Below are positions 49,360 through 58,480 of a DNA stretch of 64,000 bases, in pieces. A program made the position numbers and the translations under genes. The notes below the pieces were generated by a model. It was not told the origin of the DNA, searched no databases, and saw nothing but the letters and a program-made list of their open reading frames with translations. This stretch comes from CAMDTE01 sp964504345 (GTDB lineage Bacteria > Bacteroidota > Bacteroidia > Flavobacteriales > Schleiferiaceae), in contig CAZDDX010000006.1 of the NCBI GenBank assembly GCA_964504345.1, positions 1 through 64,000 on the forward strand, written 5' to 3'. The first letter of the stretch is position 1, and every line of letters begins with the position of its first letter.

Positions 49360-49405
49360 GGAATAATTGTACGGCTTGGCCGCGTTTTTTTGCGTGCTTT
49401 GTAGG

Positions 49406-49795
49406 GTGGAACCGATTTGGGATGATTTGCGCAAGCAATGGGTGCCGAACACCCCGGAAGAGCGCGTTCGCCAACAAGTGATCGGCTGGTTGCTGGAACG
49501 CGGCATCCCGGCGTCGGCCATAGGGATTGAGAAAAAAGTTAGCGTTTACGGACGTTTGAAACGATTTGACATATTGGTGTTTCAGAGCGGTTTGCCCTGG
49601 CTGGTGGTGGAATGCAAGGCGCCGAACGTACGGCTGAACCAAAAAGTATACGACCAAGTGTTCTCCTACCGCCACGCGCTGAACTGTCCTTTGGCACTGG
49701 CCACCAACGGGGTGCAGTGGATTTTGTTCCGGCATCGGCCGGATTTACCCGCGGGAATGGAGGCCCTGCAGGAACTCCCTACCTTTGCCCCATGA
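49406..49795 (+). CDS. orphan HsdR_N-like nuclease-domain protein
   Basis: 129 residues from GTG 49406 (TTG 49367 is a less likely start). The core KRFDILVFQSG and WLVVECKAPN hold the D...ExK pattern of PD-(D/E)XK nucleases, as in the N-terminal domain of type I restriction R subunits. No HsdM, HsdS or helicase part is present, so it is not a restriction system. Function unknown; I recall such short proteins as common in Flavobacteria. ATGA overlap with the methyltransferase gene. Confidence 0.75.
   Translation: MEPIWDDLRKQWVPNTPEERVRQQVIGWLLERGIPASAIGIEKKVSVYGRLKRFDILVFQSGLPWLVVECKAPNVRLNQKVYDQVFSYRHALNCPLALATNGVQWILFRHRPDLPAGMEALQELPTFAP
49780..49787 (+). promoter_or_regulatory. -7 box of RlmI-like gene, inside the HsdR_N-like gene
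   Basis: TACCTTTG, then CCCC and ATG 49792: the four-base spacing again. The box encodes Thr-Phe near the end of the upstream protein, so the downstream gene may be both coupled and independently transcribed. Confidence 0.55.
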
Positions 49796-50946
49796 AAATT
49801 GCTTCCGTTCGCTTAGCGCCGGGCCGCGATCAGGCTTTGAGCCGACGCCACCCGTGGATTTTTTCCGGTGCCTTGCACCGCGCTACTCCCTTGCCCTTGG
49901 AGGGGTCTTGGGTGCACGTTTTTTCGTCCGACGGAACGCAACCTTTGGCTACGGCACATGCTCAAGCTACCGGAGCCAACATTGCCCTGAAGGTTTTGGC
50001 TTTTGGCGAACACGTGACCGACCCCGGCTCGTTTTACGAAGAACGCATTCGTCGGGCCGTGGCCTACCGACGGTCCTGGGGCTTGGGGGTGGCGGCAGAC
50101 ACCACCGGCTTTCGGTTGGTTTTTGGCGAGGGTGACGGCCTACCCGGCTTGATCGTGGACCAATACGGTTCCGCCGTGGTGGTTCAGTGCCACACGGAAG
50201 GCATGCGCAAAGACGTTCCGCTCGTGGTTGCGGCGCTGCGCGCTGCGCTGGAAAATCCGGACCTGTCGGTTTTTGTTCAAGATCAAGGTTGGGACGGCAC
50301 GCCGCAGTCCAGCGTGCACTTTTTGGAGAACGGCATTTCCTACACCTCAGACGTGGAAGCAGGCCAAAAGACCGGCTTCTTTTTGGACCAACGGGACCAC
50401 CGAGCGCACGTAGGCCGTTTGTCTGCGGGCAAAAAGGTTGTCAACTTGTTTTCGTACACCGGTGGTTTTTCCTTGGCTGCGCTTCAAGGAGGGGCCCGAG
50501 AGGTCCTTTCTGTGGATTCTTCCGCACGCGCTTGTGCGCTGGCAGATGCACACGCGGCACAAAATGGTTGGGCAGACCGACACCGCTCCGTGGTGAGCGA
50601 TGCCTTTGACTACCTCAAAGAACTGCCCACCGATGCAGAATTGGTGGTGCTGGACCCGCCCGCTTTTGCCAAACGCAAGTCCAGCAGCCACAATGCCATG
50701 ATGGCCTACAAACGTTTGAACGCCATGGCCCTGGAGCGCATGCCGTCCGGCGGACTGCTGTTCACCTTCAGTTGCTCCCAAAATGTGCCCGTTTCGCAGT
50801 TCACGGACGCCGTCCGGGCCGCGGCCTACGAGGTGGGTCGGGAAATCCGACTGGTGGAAACTCTGGGTCAACCTGTGGACCATCCGGTGGTGGCTGGTTT
50901 TCCGGAAGGGGCCTATCTGAAAGGCCTTTTGGTGTCTGTGGACTGA
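49792..50946 (+). CDS. class I SAM-dependent rRNA methyltransferase (RlmI-like)
   Basis: 384 residues. An N-terminal PUA domain (about 1-75), then a central EEHB-like part with ERIRRAVAYRR and GFRLVFGEGDGLPGLIVDQY. The Rossmann core has KTGFFLDQRDHR, VVNLFSYTGGFSLAAL, LVVLDPPAFAKRK (motif IV) and FTFSCSQNV with the catalytic Cys. RlmI makes m5C1962 in 23S rRNA; the exact site here is inferred. Confidence 0.9.
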   Translation: MKIASVRLAPGRDQALSRRHPWIFSGALHRATPLPLEGSWVHVFSSDGTQPLATAHAQATGANIALKVLAFGEHVTDPGSFYEERIRRAVAYRRSWGLGVAADTTGFRLVFGEGDGLPGLIVDQYGSAVVVQCHTEGMRKDVPLVVAALRAALENPDLSVFVQDQGWDGTPQSSVHFLENGISYTSDVEAGQKTGFFLDQRDHRAHVGRLSAGKKVVNLFSYTGGFSLAALQGGAREVLSVDSSARACALADAHAAQNGWADRHRSVVSDAFDYLKELPTDAELVVLDPPAFAKRKSSSHNAMMAYKRLNAMALERMPSGGLLFTFSCSQNVPVSQFTDAVRAAAYEVGREIRLVETLGQPVDHPVVAGFPEGAYLKGLLVSVD

Positions 50947-50969
50947 TTTTCCAACCCGCGGGAAAGCCG

Positions 50970-50977
50970 TACCTTTG
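50970..50977 (+). promoter_or_regulatory. -7 box of purB
   Basis: TACCTTTG, perfect consensus, 16 bases before ATG 50994. Confidence 0.68.
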
Positions 50978-50993
50978 CGCTTTGAAGCCCACT

Positions 50994-52334
50994 ATGGACG
51001 CAGCGCTGCACGCATTATCTCCTCTGGACGGCCGGTATTCCTCCGTTGCCCAATCCCTTTCGCCTTATTTTTCTGAATTTGCTTTGATTCGGTACCGACT
51101 CCACGTGGAGGTGGAGTACCTCCTGGCATTGAAGGATTTGGGCCTGCCGGCGCTGGTTGGCTTGACCCCGGAAAAGGCCGAAAAACTGCGGCATGCCGTA
51201 GAGCACTTTTCGGAAGAGGATGCGCTCCACATCAAGTCGGTAGAACGCGTCACCAACCACGATGTCAAGGCCGTGGAGTACTTTTTGAAGGACAAACTCA
51301 CGGCTTTGGGCTTGGACGACGCTTTGGAGTTCGTGCACTTTGGCTTGACTTCTCAAGACATCAACAACACGGCATTTCCTATATCGCTGAAGGATTTCCA
51401 CCAGCAGGTCTACCTACCGTTGTTGGACGAAGTCGTGAATCTTTTAGCCGATGCCGCCGCTGACTGGAGCTCCATTCCGTTGTTGGCGCGCACGCACGGA
51501 CAGCCCGCCTCCCCTACCCGTTTGGGCAAGGAAATTGGCGTGTTTGAGGCCCGGATTCACCAGCAACGCGTACTCTTGGCAAGCATTCCTTTTGGCGCCA
51601 AATTCGGCGGCGCAACAGGAAATTTTAACGCCCACTACGCCGCTTACCCGCAGCAGGATTGGCATGCGTTTGCGGATCAATTCGTCGCGGAAACCCTGGG
51701 GCTGCACCGCTCCTTCCCCACCACGCAAATTGAACACTACGATCACCTGGCGGCCTACTTCGACAACTTGAAACGCATCAACACCATCTTGATCGATCTG
51801 TGCCGAGACATTTGGACCTACGTATCCATGGATTATTTCAAGCAAAAAATCCAGCCGGGTGAAGTGGGATCCAGTGCCATGCCGCACAAAGTCAACCCCA
51901 TTGATTTTGAAAATGCCGAAGGCAACCTGGGCTTGGCCAACGCCCTTTTGGAGCATTTGAGCGCCAAATTGCCCATCAGCCGTTTGCAGCGCGACTTGAC
52001 GGACTCCACGGTACTCCGCAACGTTGGAGTTCCTTTGGGCCATACCGTTTTGGCGATGCGCAACCTGCAGCGCGGCTGGAAGAAGCTGGTGGTGAACGAA
52101 GAGCAAATCCGCCGCGACTTGGATCAGCAGTGGGCCGTGGTGGCAGAAGGCATCCAAACGATCCTGCGCCGCGAAGGGTACCCCAAGCCGTACGAAGCTT
52201 TGAAAGCACTCACGCGCACCCACGCAGCCATCACGGAAGCCTCCATTTCAGAATTCATCCGAGATTTGGCCGTTTCCGACGACGTAAAATCCGAACTGAG
52301 GGCCTTGCGGCCGGATACCTATTTGGGCCGATGA
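50994..52334 (+). CDS. purB: adenylosuccinate lyase
   Basis: 446 residues. ALSPLDGRYSSV at the start, THGQPASPTRLGKE (catalytic His region) and the fumarase signature GSSAMPHKVNPIDFENAEGN. Acts twice in purine synthesis (SAICAR and adenylosuccinate cleavage). The start ATG 50994 is chosen, since the longer frame covers the preceding gene. Coupled by ATGA to the next gene. Confidence 0.96.
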   Translation: MDAALHALSPLDGRYSSVAQSLSPYFSEFALIRYRLHVEVEYLLALKDLGLPALVGLTPEKAEKLRHAVEHFSEEDALHIKSVERVTNHDVKAVEYFLKDKLTALGLDDALEFVHFGLTSQDINNTAFPISLKDFHQQVYLPLLDEVVNLLADAAADWSSIPLLARTHGQPASPTRLGKEIGVFEARIHQQRVLLASIPFGAKFGGATGNFNAHYAAYPQQDWHAFADQFVAETLGLHRSFPTTQIEHYDHLAAYFDNLKRINTILIDLCRDIWTYVSMDYFKQKIQPGEVGSSAMPHKVNPIDFENAEGNLGLANALLEHLSAKLPISRLQRDLTDSTVLRNVGVPLGHTVLAMRNLQRGWKKLVVNEEQIRRDLDQQWAVVAEGIQTILRREGYPKPYEALKALTRTHAAITEASISEFIRDLAVSDDVKSELRALRPDTYLGR

Positions 52335-53338
52335 TCGAACGAAAACCCTTGGTATTGGACCAAGTGGTGGTCCCTGCGGGCACGTACAAGGTAGTGCACC
52401 TGCCCATTGCCCGTTTAACCTCTGGGGTTGAAATCCCCTTGCCCGTTCACGTTTTTCACAGTGCCAAAGAAGGTCCTACCGTCCTTTTGAGTGGCGGTTT
52501 ACACGGGGATGAAGTCAATGGCGTAGAAATCGTTCGACGGGCCTTGGCCGGAAAAATGTTGTCCAATTTGGAGTGCGGAACTGTTCTGGCCATCCCCATC
52601 ATCAACGTATACGGCTTCCTGTTCTTTTCCCGGGACGTGCCCGACGGAAAAGACGTGAACCGAAGCTTCCCCGGTACGCCCGACGGTTCGTTGGCCTCCT
52701 TGGTGGCATACACCTTGAACACCAAGATTTTGCCGCTGGTTGATTTTGGCATCGACTTCCACACGGGGGGAGCCAGCAGAACCAACTACCCCCAAATCCG
52801 CTACGCCAAAGACGACCCGCAAGCACTGGAGTTGGCACGTGCCTTTGGCGCCCCCATGAGCATGCCCAGCAGTTTAATACACGGTTCGTTGCGGGAAGCT
52901 GCACACAAATTGGGAGTACCGATTGTCGTGTACGAGGGCGGCGAATCCATGCGCTTTGATTCCTTTGCCATCGACGAAGGCATTCGCGGCATCAAGCGCG
53001 TCCTGAGCCGATGGGGCATGCGCACAAAAGCCCCCAAAGCCCGCGGACTAGCGGACCGTCATGGAAAGCAAAGCAAGCGCGTTCGTTGGCTGGCAGACAA
53101 TTCTTGGGTTCGCGCAGAAGCCAGCGGTCTGTTTTTGCCGCTCCGCACCAGCGGGCAGGCGGTGGAAGAAGGGGAACTCATAGGACGCATCCACAACCCC
53201 AACGACTCCTTCACCGTCAAAATTTACAGCCCCATGACCGGCTACCTCATCGGGCACAACAACATGCCTTTGGTGCATCGGGGCGACGCCCTGTTTCACG
53301 TGGCTGCGGAGGCACCTGAGGCACCACAGATCGACTGA
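52331..53338 (+). CDS. succinylglutamate desuccinylase/aspartoacylase family protein
   Basis: 335 residues, M14-like zinc amidohydrolase fold: LLSGGLHGDEVNGVEIV (zinc His and Glu), VNRSFPGTPDGS and DFGIDFHTGG (third ligand), then a C-terminal beta barrel with SGLFLPLRTSGQAVEEGE. The family removes acyl groups from amino acids; the substrate is unknown. In many bacteria it lies near rimK, absent here. Confidence 0.88.
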   Translation: MIERKPLVLDQVVVPAGTYKVVHLPIARLTSGVEIPLPVHVFHSAKEGPTVLLSGGLHGDEVNGVEIVRRALAGKMLSNLECGTVLAIPIINVYGFLFFSRDVPDGKDVNRSFPGTPDGSLASLVAYTLNTKILPLVDFGIDFHTGGASRTNYPQIRYAKDDPQALELARAFGAPMSMPSSLIHGSLREAAHKLGVPIVVYEGGESMRFDSFAIDEGIRGIKRVLSRWGMRTKAPKARGLADRHGKQSKRVRWLADNSWVRAEASGLFLPLRTSGQAVEEGELIGRIHNPNDSFTVKIYSPMTGYLIGHNNMPLVHRGDALFHVAAEAPEAPQID

Positions 53339-53359
53339 TTCAGTCGTCCAGGTCCTCGT

Positions 53360-54571
53360 TCAGCCCATTTCTTCCAAACGCTCCACAATGCGGTCTGCAA
53401 TGGAAAGCGAGGCCGTCGCCGCAGGCGACGGGGCATTGATGACGTGAATGCCGGAAGCACCCCGAACCAATACAAAATCGTCCACCAAGGAACCGTCGGG
53501 CTGCAACGCCTGCGCACGAACCCCAGACCGCCCGGGCACCAAATCACGATCTTCCAAATCCGGCATCAAGGCCTGCAATGCCCTTAAAAATGCTGCACGG
53601 GAAAAGGCGCGATGGTATTCGCCCAAACCGTATCTCCAGTGCTTTTGGAACAACCTCCAGGTCCCTGAGTAGCTCAAAGCATCCGCCGTATCGCTCCAAT
53701 TGAAGGACGTTTTGGTGTATCCCTCCCGTTTGAAGGCAAATACGGCGTTGGGGCCGCACTCCACGCTGCCGTCGTGCATGCGCGTAAAATGGACGCCCAA
53801 AAAAGGGAAATTGGGATCAGGAACGGGGTAAACCAAGTGGCGCACTTTGTGGCGCGCCGCTGGGGAAAGTTCGTAGTAGTCGCCGCGGAAGGGCACAATG
53901 CGCACGTCCGTTTCCGCCCCGTCAAGACGGGCCAGTCGGTCTGATTGAAGACCACCGCAAAAAACTGCCTTGTGCGCCCAAACGGCTTGATGACCGTCCG
54001 CGCCAGTAATTTGAACGCCCCTTTCTGTCTGTGCGGTTTGCACCGCCTGAAAACCGTAAAGCACTTTGGACTTCGGTTGCAACGCCAATGCCGCTTGCAG
54101 CAGCGCACGAGTAGTACCCCGATAATCCACAATGCCCGTTTGAGGTACCCGAAGACCCGCAACACCGGCAATGTGCGGTTCCAGCTCCCGAATTCCCGCG
54201 GCGTCCAAGTTTTCTAAACCGTCGAGACCGTTGGCCTTACCGCGTTCGGCCAAACCCTTCAAACGCTCCGCTTGCTCCACCGTTGTGGCCACCACCACTT
54301 TGCCGCACACTTCGTGCGCCACTCCGTGTTCTGCACAAAAATCCAGCAATTGCAGGTAACCGTCCCGGCACGTGGTTGCTTTTAAACTGCCCGGCTTGTA
54401 GTATAGACCCGAATGGATGACGCCTGAGTTTCTGCCGGTTTGGTGGAGGGCCCATTCGGACTCCTTCTCCAACAATACAAGGCGTGAATCGGGGAACTTG
54501 CGCTGCAACTTATACAAAGTAGCCGCGCCCACAATTCCCCCACCAACAACAGCAAAATCAAATCGGTCCAT
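53360..54571 (-). CDS. lhgO: L-2-hydroxyglutarate oxidase
   Basis: 403 residues, FAD-dependent DAO family. FAVVGGGIVGAATLYKL (FAD loop), GRNSGVIHSGLYYKPGSLKA, and C-terminal RSGVRAQALQPDGSLVDDF with INAPSPAATASLSIAD. Oxidises L-2-hydroxyglutarate to 2-oxoglutarate, passing electrons to the quinone pool. Starts at ATG 54571, four bases after a promoter box, so probably leaderless and monocistronic. Confidence 0.93.
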   Translation of the reverse strand: MDRFDFAVVGGGIVGAATLYKLQRKFPDSRLVLLEKESEWALHQTGRNSGVIHSGLYYKPGSLKATTCRDGYLQLLDFCAEHGVAHEVCGKVVVATTVEQAERLKGLAERGKANGLDGLENLDAAGIRELEPHIAGVAGLRVPQTGIVDYRGTTRALLQAALALQPKSKVLYGFQAVQTAQTERGVQITGADGHQAVWAHKAVFCGGLQSDRLARLDGAETDVRIVPFRGDYYELSPAARHKVRHLVYPVPDPNFPFLGVHFTRMHDGSVECGPNAVFAFKREGYTKTSFNWSDTADALSYSGTWRLFQKHWRYGLGEYHRAFSRAAFLRALQALMPDLEDRDLVPGRSGVRAQALQPDGSLVDDFVLVRGASGIHVINAPSPAATASLSIADRIVERLEEMG

Positions 54572-54575
54572 GCCG

Positions 54576-54583
54576 CAAAGGTA
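54576..54583 (-). promoter_or_regulatory. -7 box of lhgO
   Basis: TACCTTTG on the minus strand, then CGGC and ATG 54571. The four-base spacing matches the other leaderless candidates. Confidence 0.75.
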
Positions 54584-54638
54584 CGAACGCCTTTTGGGGA
54601 TGGACCGATTGACAAAACGCCTGTGGGCGCCTTAAGAC

Positions 54639-55340
54639 TTACTGCGGCATGCCGGCCGCAACCCAACGCGCAATTTTTCGCTGGTTGCACGCATTCATGG
54701 CCCCTGCTGGCGGCATCTGTGTTGAGCCAATTCCTTTCAAAGCACCCAATAGATTGTTGTTTTCCACGGCATCTTTGATGCCCACGTAGGAGTCCAATTG
54801 TACGTTGCCGCTCACGTTGGGATAGGCATGGCATCCCACGCATTGGGCTTGGATGATGGCATTGGCCTCAGCAAAAGACGGCGTGGCGGCTGTGTCGCAG
54901 GTATTTCCGGCACAATCGGTCTCTTTTGCCCCTTGTTGAATCCATTTCTTGATCAACTCTTTTTCTGCTGGAGTCAATTGCGGGTATCCCGGGGGAGGCA
55001 TCATTTTGTCCGGATCCGTTTCCGTGATGGCCTCCCACAACTCGCTGTTGTTGGGACTGCCCGGACTAACTTCACGACGGATTTTGGCGTAGGAGTCCAA
55101 AACCACCCCATCTTCCCCGTTGGGTGAATTGTGGCAGCCGGGCATGGCGCACTTGCTGGTGATCAACGGCAATACCTCATTCTTAAAGTCAACGGTACCG
55201 GGATCGCAGGGTGAGGTCGTATCCGTGGGATTGGGGTCCACGGGGTTTATGGGATCGTGTTCGCATCCGGTGGATGCAAACCAACCCAAGGAAGCAATGA
55301 TTGCTACCGACAAAATGCGTGTTGCAGGTGTTGATTTCAT
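54639..55340 (-). CDS. two-motif haem c lipoprotein
   Basis: 233 residues. Lipobox ASTGC near residue 26, then a Pro/Thr/Asp-rich linker. Two related halves follow: the first has CAMPGCH (a CxxxCH variant) and MMPPPGYPQLTP; the second has CVGCHAYP (CxxCH) and QMPPAGAMNACNQRK. Each resembles the short haem domains of the Planctomycete cytochrome c type, where a distal Met in MPP binds haem. Last gene of the DUF5777/YceI operon; start overlaps the previous stop as ATGA. Confidence 0.8.
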   Translation of the reverse strand: MKSTPATRILSVAIIASLGWFASTGCEHDPINPVDPNPTDTTSPCDPGTVDFKNEVLPLITSKCAMPGCHNSPNGEDGVVLDSYAKIRREVSPGSPNNSELWEAITETDPDKMMPPPGYPQLTPAEKELIKKWIQQGAKETDCAGNTCDTAATPSFAEANAIIQAQCVGCHAYPNVSGNVQLDSYVGIKDAVENNNLLGALKGIGSTQMPPAGAMNACNQRKIARWVAAGMPQ

Positions 55341-56230
55341 AGGACGTCGATTTCTTTCGCCATTTTTGGGGCGCGGTGGGTAAAAACGCGGGAAAGGTTG
55401 AATCCAAAATACAAGTCGCCTTTGCCCCAACTACCCGGGGTCAGCATCATCCACGAGGGATCGTTCATGTAGCGTGCGTTGCTCACGTGGAACTGAAAAA
55501 CGTGTCCGCCGGTCTCCAAGTCCAATCCCACACTCAGTGGATCGTACAAGCCATCCGGTCGGTGCATGCGGGCAAAGTACTCTGCCGTCAATGCCATGCG
55601 GTCCGTCAACTTGTAGCGGCCGCCCAACCCAACGCCGTATTGGTCGTTGGGGTCGTTGGGAGTAGCCACCAAATTGAAGTGCACCACCGTTGGGGCCACC
55701 TCAAAAGAGAGTTCGTCGGACCATTTGCGGGCCAGAATCAATTGGTGTGTAAATGCCAGACGGTCCGTGAAGTAGTGATTCACTCCGTCGTTGAAATCCG
55801 TGGTGTTGAGGTTGGTGGAGTGGTAATACACCGCGCTCAAGGGCATCCCGTCCTCCTTTTGGCGCAAAAAGCGCACCTTGGCAAAGGCGTCGTACGTTTT
55901 ATTGCCCGACGACCGTCCCAATCCCAAATTCAACCAATGCGCGGGAGAATAGCTGTATTCCAAACGCATTTGTGCGACGTCCAGACCCAAAAAATTGTAC
56001 AACGGGCGGTCGTTGATGGTGCCAAAACGGTGGCTGATGATCAACTGACCAACTCCGGACGCGGGCAATTCATTGGTCTGTAAATTGACTACACGCGTTC
56101 CTTTGAAGGTTGCCGCCACGGGTGCCTTTTTTACGGGGCCCTGAGCAGCGTCCAACATGCTGAACAAGTCGTCCTGCGCCAGTAGAGAACCGCTGGACGT
56201 CAAAATGAGTGCTAGAATAATTGCGCGCAT
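55337..56230 (-). CDS. DUF5777 family beta-barrel protein
   Basis: 297 residues. Signal peptide ending SLLAQ, then many amphipathic strands: GVGQLIISHRFGTIND, MRLEYSYSPAHWLNLGLGRS, VHFNLVATPNDPNDQYGVGL, and a C-terminal strand GDLYFGFNLSRVF. Matches DUF5777, an outer-membrane barrel family found beside haem proteins and YceI in Bacteroidota. Function unknown. Coupled on both sides (TGATG, ATGA). Confidence 0.8.
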   Translation of the reverse strand: MRAIILALILTSSGSLLAQDDLFSMLDAAQGPVKKAPVAATFKGTRVVNLQTNELPASGVGQLIISHRFGTINDRPLYNFLGLDVAQMRLEYSYSPAHWLNLGLGRSSGNKTYDAFAKVRFLRQKEDGMPLSAVYYHSTNLNTTDFNDGVNHYFTDRLAFTHQLILARKWSDELSFEVAPTVVHFNLVATPNDPNDQYGVGLGGRYKLTDRMALTAEYFARMHRPDGLYDPLSVGLDLETGGHVFQFHVSNARYMNDPSWMMLTPGSWGKGDLYFGFNLSRVFTHRAPKMAKEIDVL

Positions 56231-56781
56231 CAGGACTTCACTAATTCAAATTTGGCCTTCACCGTAACTTCAATTTCTTCGGCAATTTTTGCAAAGACCA
56301 CGGTGGGGATTTCAATGTTGTAGTCCACGCACTTTACTTTGAATTTACTGGACAACGAGGGCGCCTTGTCTTTGATCACCACGGTTGCTGGCACCACGAT
56401 GACCTTGTCTACACCGTGGATGTTCATGGTGCCCTTGAGCTGAGCTGGGTACGTTCCGTCCTTATCCCAATTCACGGCAGCAGCATCCGTCAACTTGCCT
56501 TTGAACGTGGCTTTGGGGTACTTGTCCGAATGGAGGTAATTTTCGTTGAAATGCTCCTGCATCAGGGCCTTTTCGAAGGTGAACGACTTGATGTTCACCT
56601 GAAAAGCCACTTCACCCGTAGCTCGGTCCCATACCGCAACCGCCGTATTGGTAGTAGCTTCAATGTCTTCAACCGGTGTAGAAGAAAAGAATCGGATGTA
56701 GGTTTCTTTGGCCAAATACCGCTGTGCGGTGGCGCTGAGCGCGGATATCGCTATCAACGCGGTGAACAAGACTTTTTTCAT
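56230..56781 (-). CDS. YceI family periplasmic protein
   Basis: 183 residues. Signal peptide MKKVLFTALIAISALSATAQ, then the YceI lipocalin-like fold with FSSTPVEDIEATTNTAVAVW, HFNENYLHSDKYPKATFKG and GVDKVIVVPATV. No lipobox, unlike the YceI at 35260. Binds an isoprenoid-like ligand in relatives, possibly a quinone, which would fit with the adjacent haem proteins (inference). Confidence 0.87.
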   Translation of the reverse strand: MKKVLFTALIAISALSATAQRYLAKETYIRFFSSTPVEDIEATTNTAVAVWDRATGEVAFQVNIKSFTFEKALMQEHFNENYLHSDKYPKATFKGKLTDAAAVNWDKDGTYPAQLKGTMNIHGVDKVIVVPATVVIKDKAPSLSSKFKVKCVDYNIEIPTVVFAKIAEEIEVTVKAKFELVKS

Positions 56782-56794
56782 GGGTTCGGGTGTA

Positions 56795-57175
56795 TTAATT
56801 GTTTAAGGCACCTTGGCGCTTCCAGGTGCGTAATTTGGCCTTCTGACACGACGACATCGGACCCGACGGCGGCATGGCCAAGGGGTTGCCCGCCGGCAAA
56901 TGAACCCGATTGAGTAGGGAGCCGGACAATGTAGCCGCAGCAATTTGCGCGTGGTTGGTCAGAGACAAGCCGCCGTTGGGCGAAGTTGCTCCGTGGCATC
57001 CCGTGCATTGGGCACTTATAATGGGTTGTATGTCCGCAGCAAACGAAACCGCCGCCGTATCGCAGGTACCGCCCGTGCCGTACAAGGTTTGGTAATCGTC
57101 GTAGTAGCAGGAAGTTGCTAACGTGGCCGCCGCCCAAAGGGACAATACGGCAGCTATGCTCCAAAAAACCTTCAT
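56795..57175 (-). CDS. small haem c lipoprotein
   Basis: 126 residues. Signal peptide with Cys near residue 23 (LATSCYYDD), followed by one haem domain: IISAQCTGCHGAT (CxxCH) and LAMPPSGPMSSCQKAKLRTW, where the MPP Met could be the distal ligand. It looks like a single copy of the domain duplicated in the protein at 54639. Start ATG 57175 overlaps the MFS stop as ATGA. Confidence 0.8.
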   Translation of the reverse strand: MKVFWSIAAVLSLWAAATLATSCYYDDYQTLYGTGGTCDTAAVSFAADIQPIISAQCTGCHGATSPNGGLSLTNHAQIAAATLSGSLLNRVHLPAGNPLAMPPSGPMSSCQKAKLRTWKRQGALNN

Positions 57176-58476
57176 GATGCGATGGGTTGATGTTCTACAA
57201 AGGTATAACGTCGGATCAGAGACCAGAAGTATAGGGCCAACAAAAAGTAGACCACCAGCACCAAAGCGGCCAAACGAAGGTCTCCCGTGGCGTTCTCCAG
57301 CCAACCAATGGAAGCCATTCCCAAAACCGTCGCCAACTTTTCCGCGATGTCGTAAAAGGAAAAATAGGTAACGTGGTCTTCCGCCTCCGGAAGCATTTTT
57401 GAATACGTACTTCGCGAAAGACTTTGGAGGCCGCCCATGACCAAGCCGACGGCCGCTCCCAGGGCGTAAAATTGGGCTTCGTGTTTCACAAAGTAGGCGC
57501 CCACGCAAACCAGAGACCAGCCGATTGCCCCCACAATCAAGGTAGGTATGTTGCCCCACTTGCGGGACATTTTGGAGAACAGCCAGGCACCGGCCATGGC
57601 TACGTACTGAATCATTAAAATGGTGGTGATCAGCGCGGAGGTGGGTAAGCCCAGGACTTGACTCCCAAACAAAGACGCAATCAAAATGACCGTTTGGACC
57701 CCGGCGCTGGCGAAGAAAAAAGCCAAGACAAAACGTCGCAGCGAACGGTCCGTCAGCAATTCAGCAACCGAACGGTACAAGGCGCGGTAGGCCGTAGCCG
57801 GTTTAGCGGGAGCCTTGGGTGCATCCGAGCGGTGCGCAGCTCCGCGGGGCAAACGCATGAGGGCGTACTCCCCAAAACCCAACCACCATAGTGCCACCAA
57901 AACAAAACTCCACCGAGTAATCAAGGCCGTGGTGGCCTCTGCCCCAAACCATTGTGGATTCTGAACGGCTACCAATACGGCGATGAGCAAGAAACTGCTG
58001 CCAAAATACCCCATGGCAAAACCGCGGGCACTCAGGGCGTCTTGCTCGTCTGGGGCCGCAATTTCCGGCAAGTAGCTGTTGTAGAACACCAAGGAGCCCG
58101 CAAAGGAGAAGGAAGCCAGGAACGGCGCAAACAGCCCCAACCACAGGGCGTTGGTGGTGAAGAAAAACATGGAGGCACAGGCCGCTACCCCGGTGTAAAC
58201 AAAGGTGCGCATGTAGGTTCGCTTGTTCCCGGCCACCTCAGCCAACGCCGCGAGGTAGGGCGCCAACAGGCTGATGCACAGATAAGCGGCGGCTATGGCA
58301 AAGGTGTAAGCGGCGGTCGGGCTGACGGTTCCTAAAAAAGTGGACACCTCGGCAGAGTCCATCACGGCTCCGTAGTAAATCGGATAAACCGCGGTGCCCA
58401 CCACCAAGGTGTACGCCGAATTGGCCCAGTCGTAAAAAATCCATCCGCGTTTGACGCGCTCGTCCGTGCTGTTCAT
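57172..58476 (-). CDS. MFS transporter, UMF1/Atg22-like
   Basis: 434 residues, about twelve membrane helices. The N-terminal GWIFYDWANSAYTLVVGTAVY is the hallmark of the UMF1 family; SRSTYSKMLPEAEDHVTYF is another conserved loop. The substrate is unknown. A four-base gap after the TACCTTTC box places ATG 58476 at the transcription start. Confidence 0.88.
   Translation of the reverse strand: MNSTDERVKRGWIFYDWANSAYTLVVGTAVYPIYYGAVMDSAEVSTFLGTVSPTAAYTFAIAAAYLCISLLAPYLAALAEVAGNKRTYMRTFVYTGVAACASMFFFTTNALWLGLFAPFLASFSFAGSLVFYNSYLPEIAAPDEQDALSARGFAMGYFGSSFLLIAVLVAVQNPQWFGAEATTALITRWSFVLVALWWLGFGEYALMRLPRGAAHRSDAPKAPAKPATAYRALYRSVAELLTDRSLRRFVLAFFFASAGVQTVILIASLFGSQVLGLPTSALITTILMIQYVAMAGAWLFSKMSRKWGNIPTLIVGAIGWSLVCVGAYFVKHEAQFYALGAAVGLVMGGLQSLSRSTYSKMLPEAEDHVTYFSFYDIAEKLATVLGMASIGWLENATGDLRLAALVLVVYFLLALYFWSLIRRYTFVEHQPIAS
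57198..57205 (-). promoter_or_regulatory. internal -7 box for the haem/YceI operon
   Basis: TACCTTTG on the minus strand, perfect consensus, 22 bases before ATG 57175, inside the last codons of the MFS gene. It would let the four envelope genes be expressed apart from the transporter. Confidence 0.5.
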
Positions 58477-58480
58477 GGAC

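Noticed and set aside
49406..49795. Type I restriction-modification system
   Set aside because: Only an N-terminal-like nuclease domain is present; no methylase, specificity or helicase gene is nearby.
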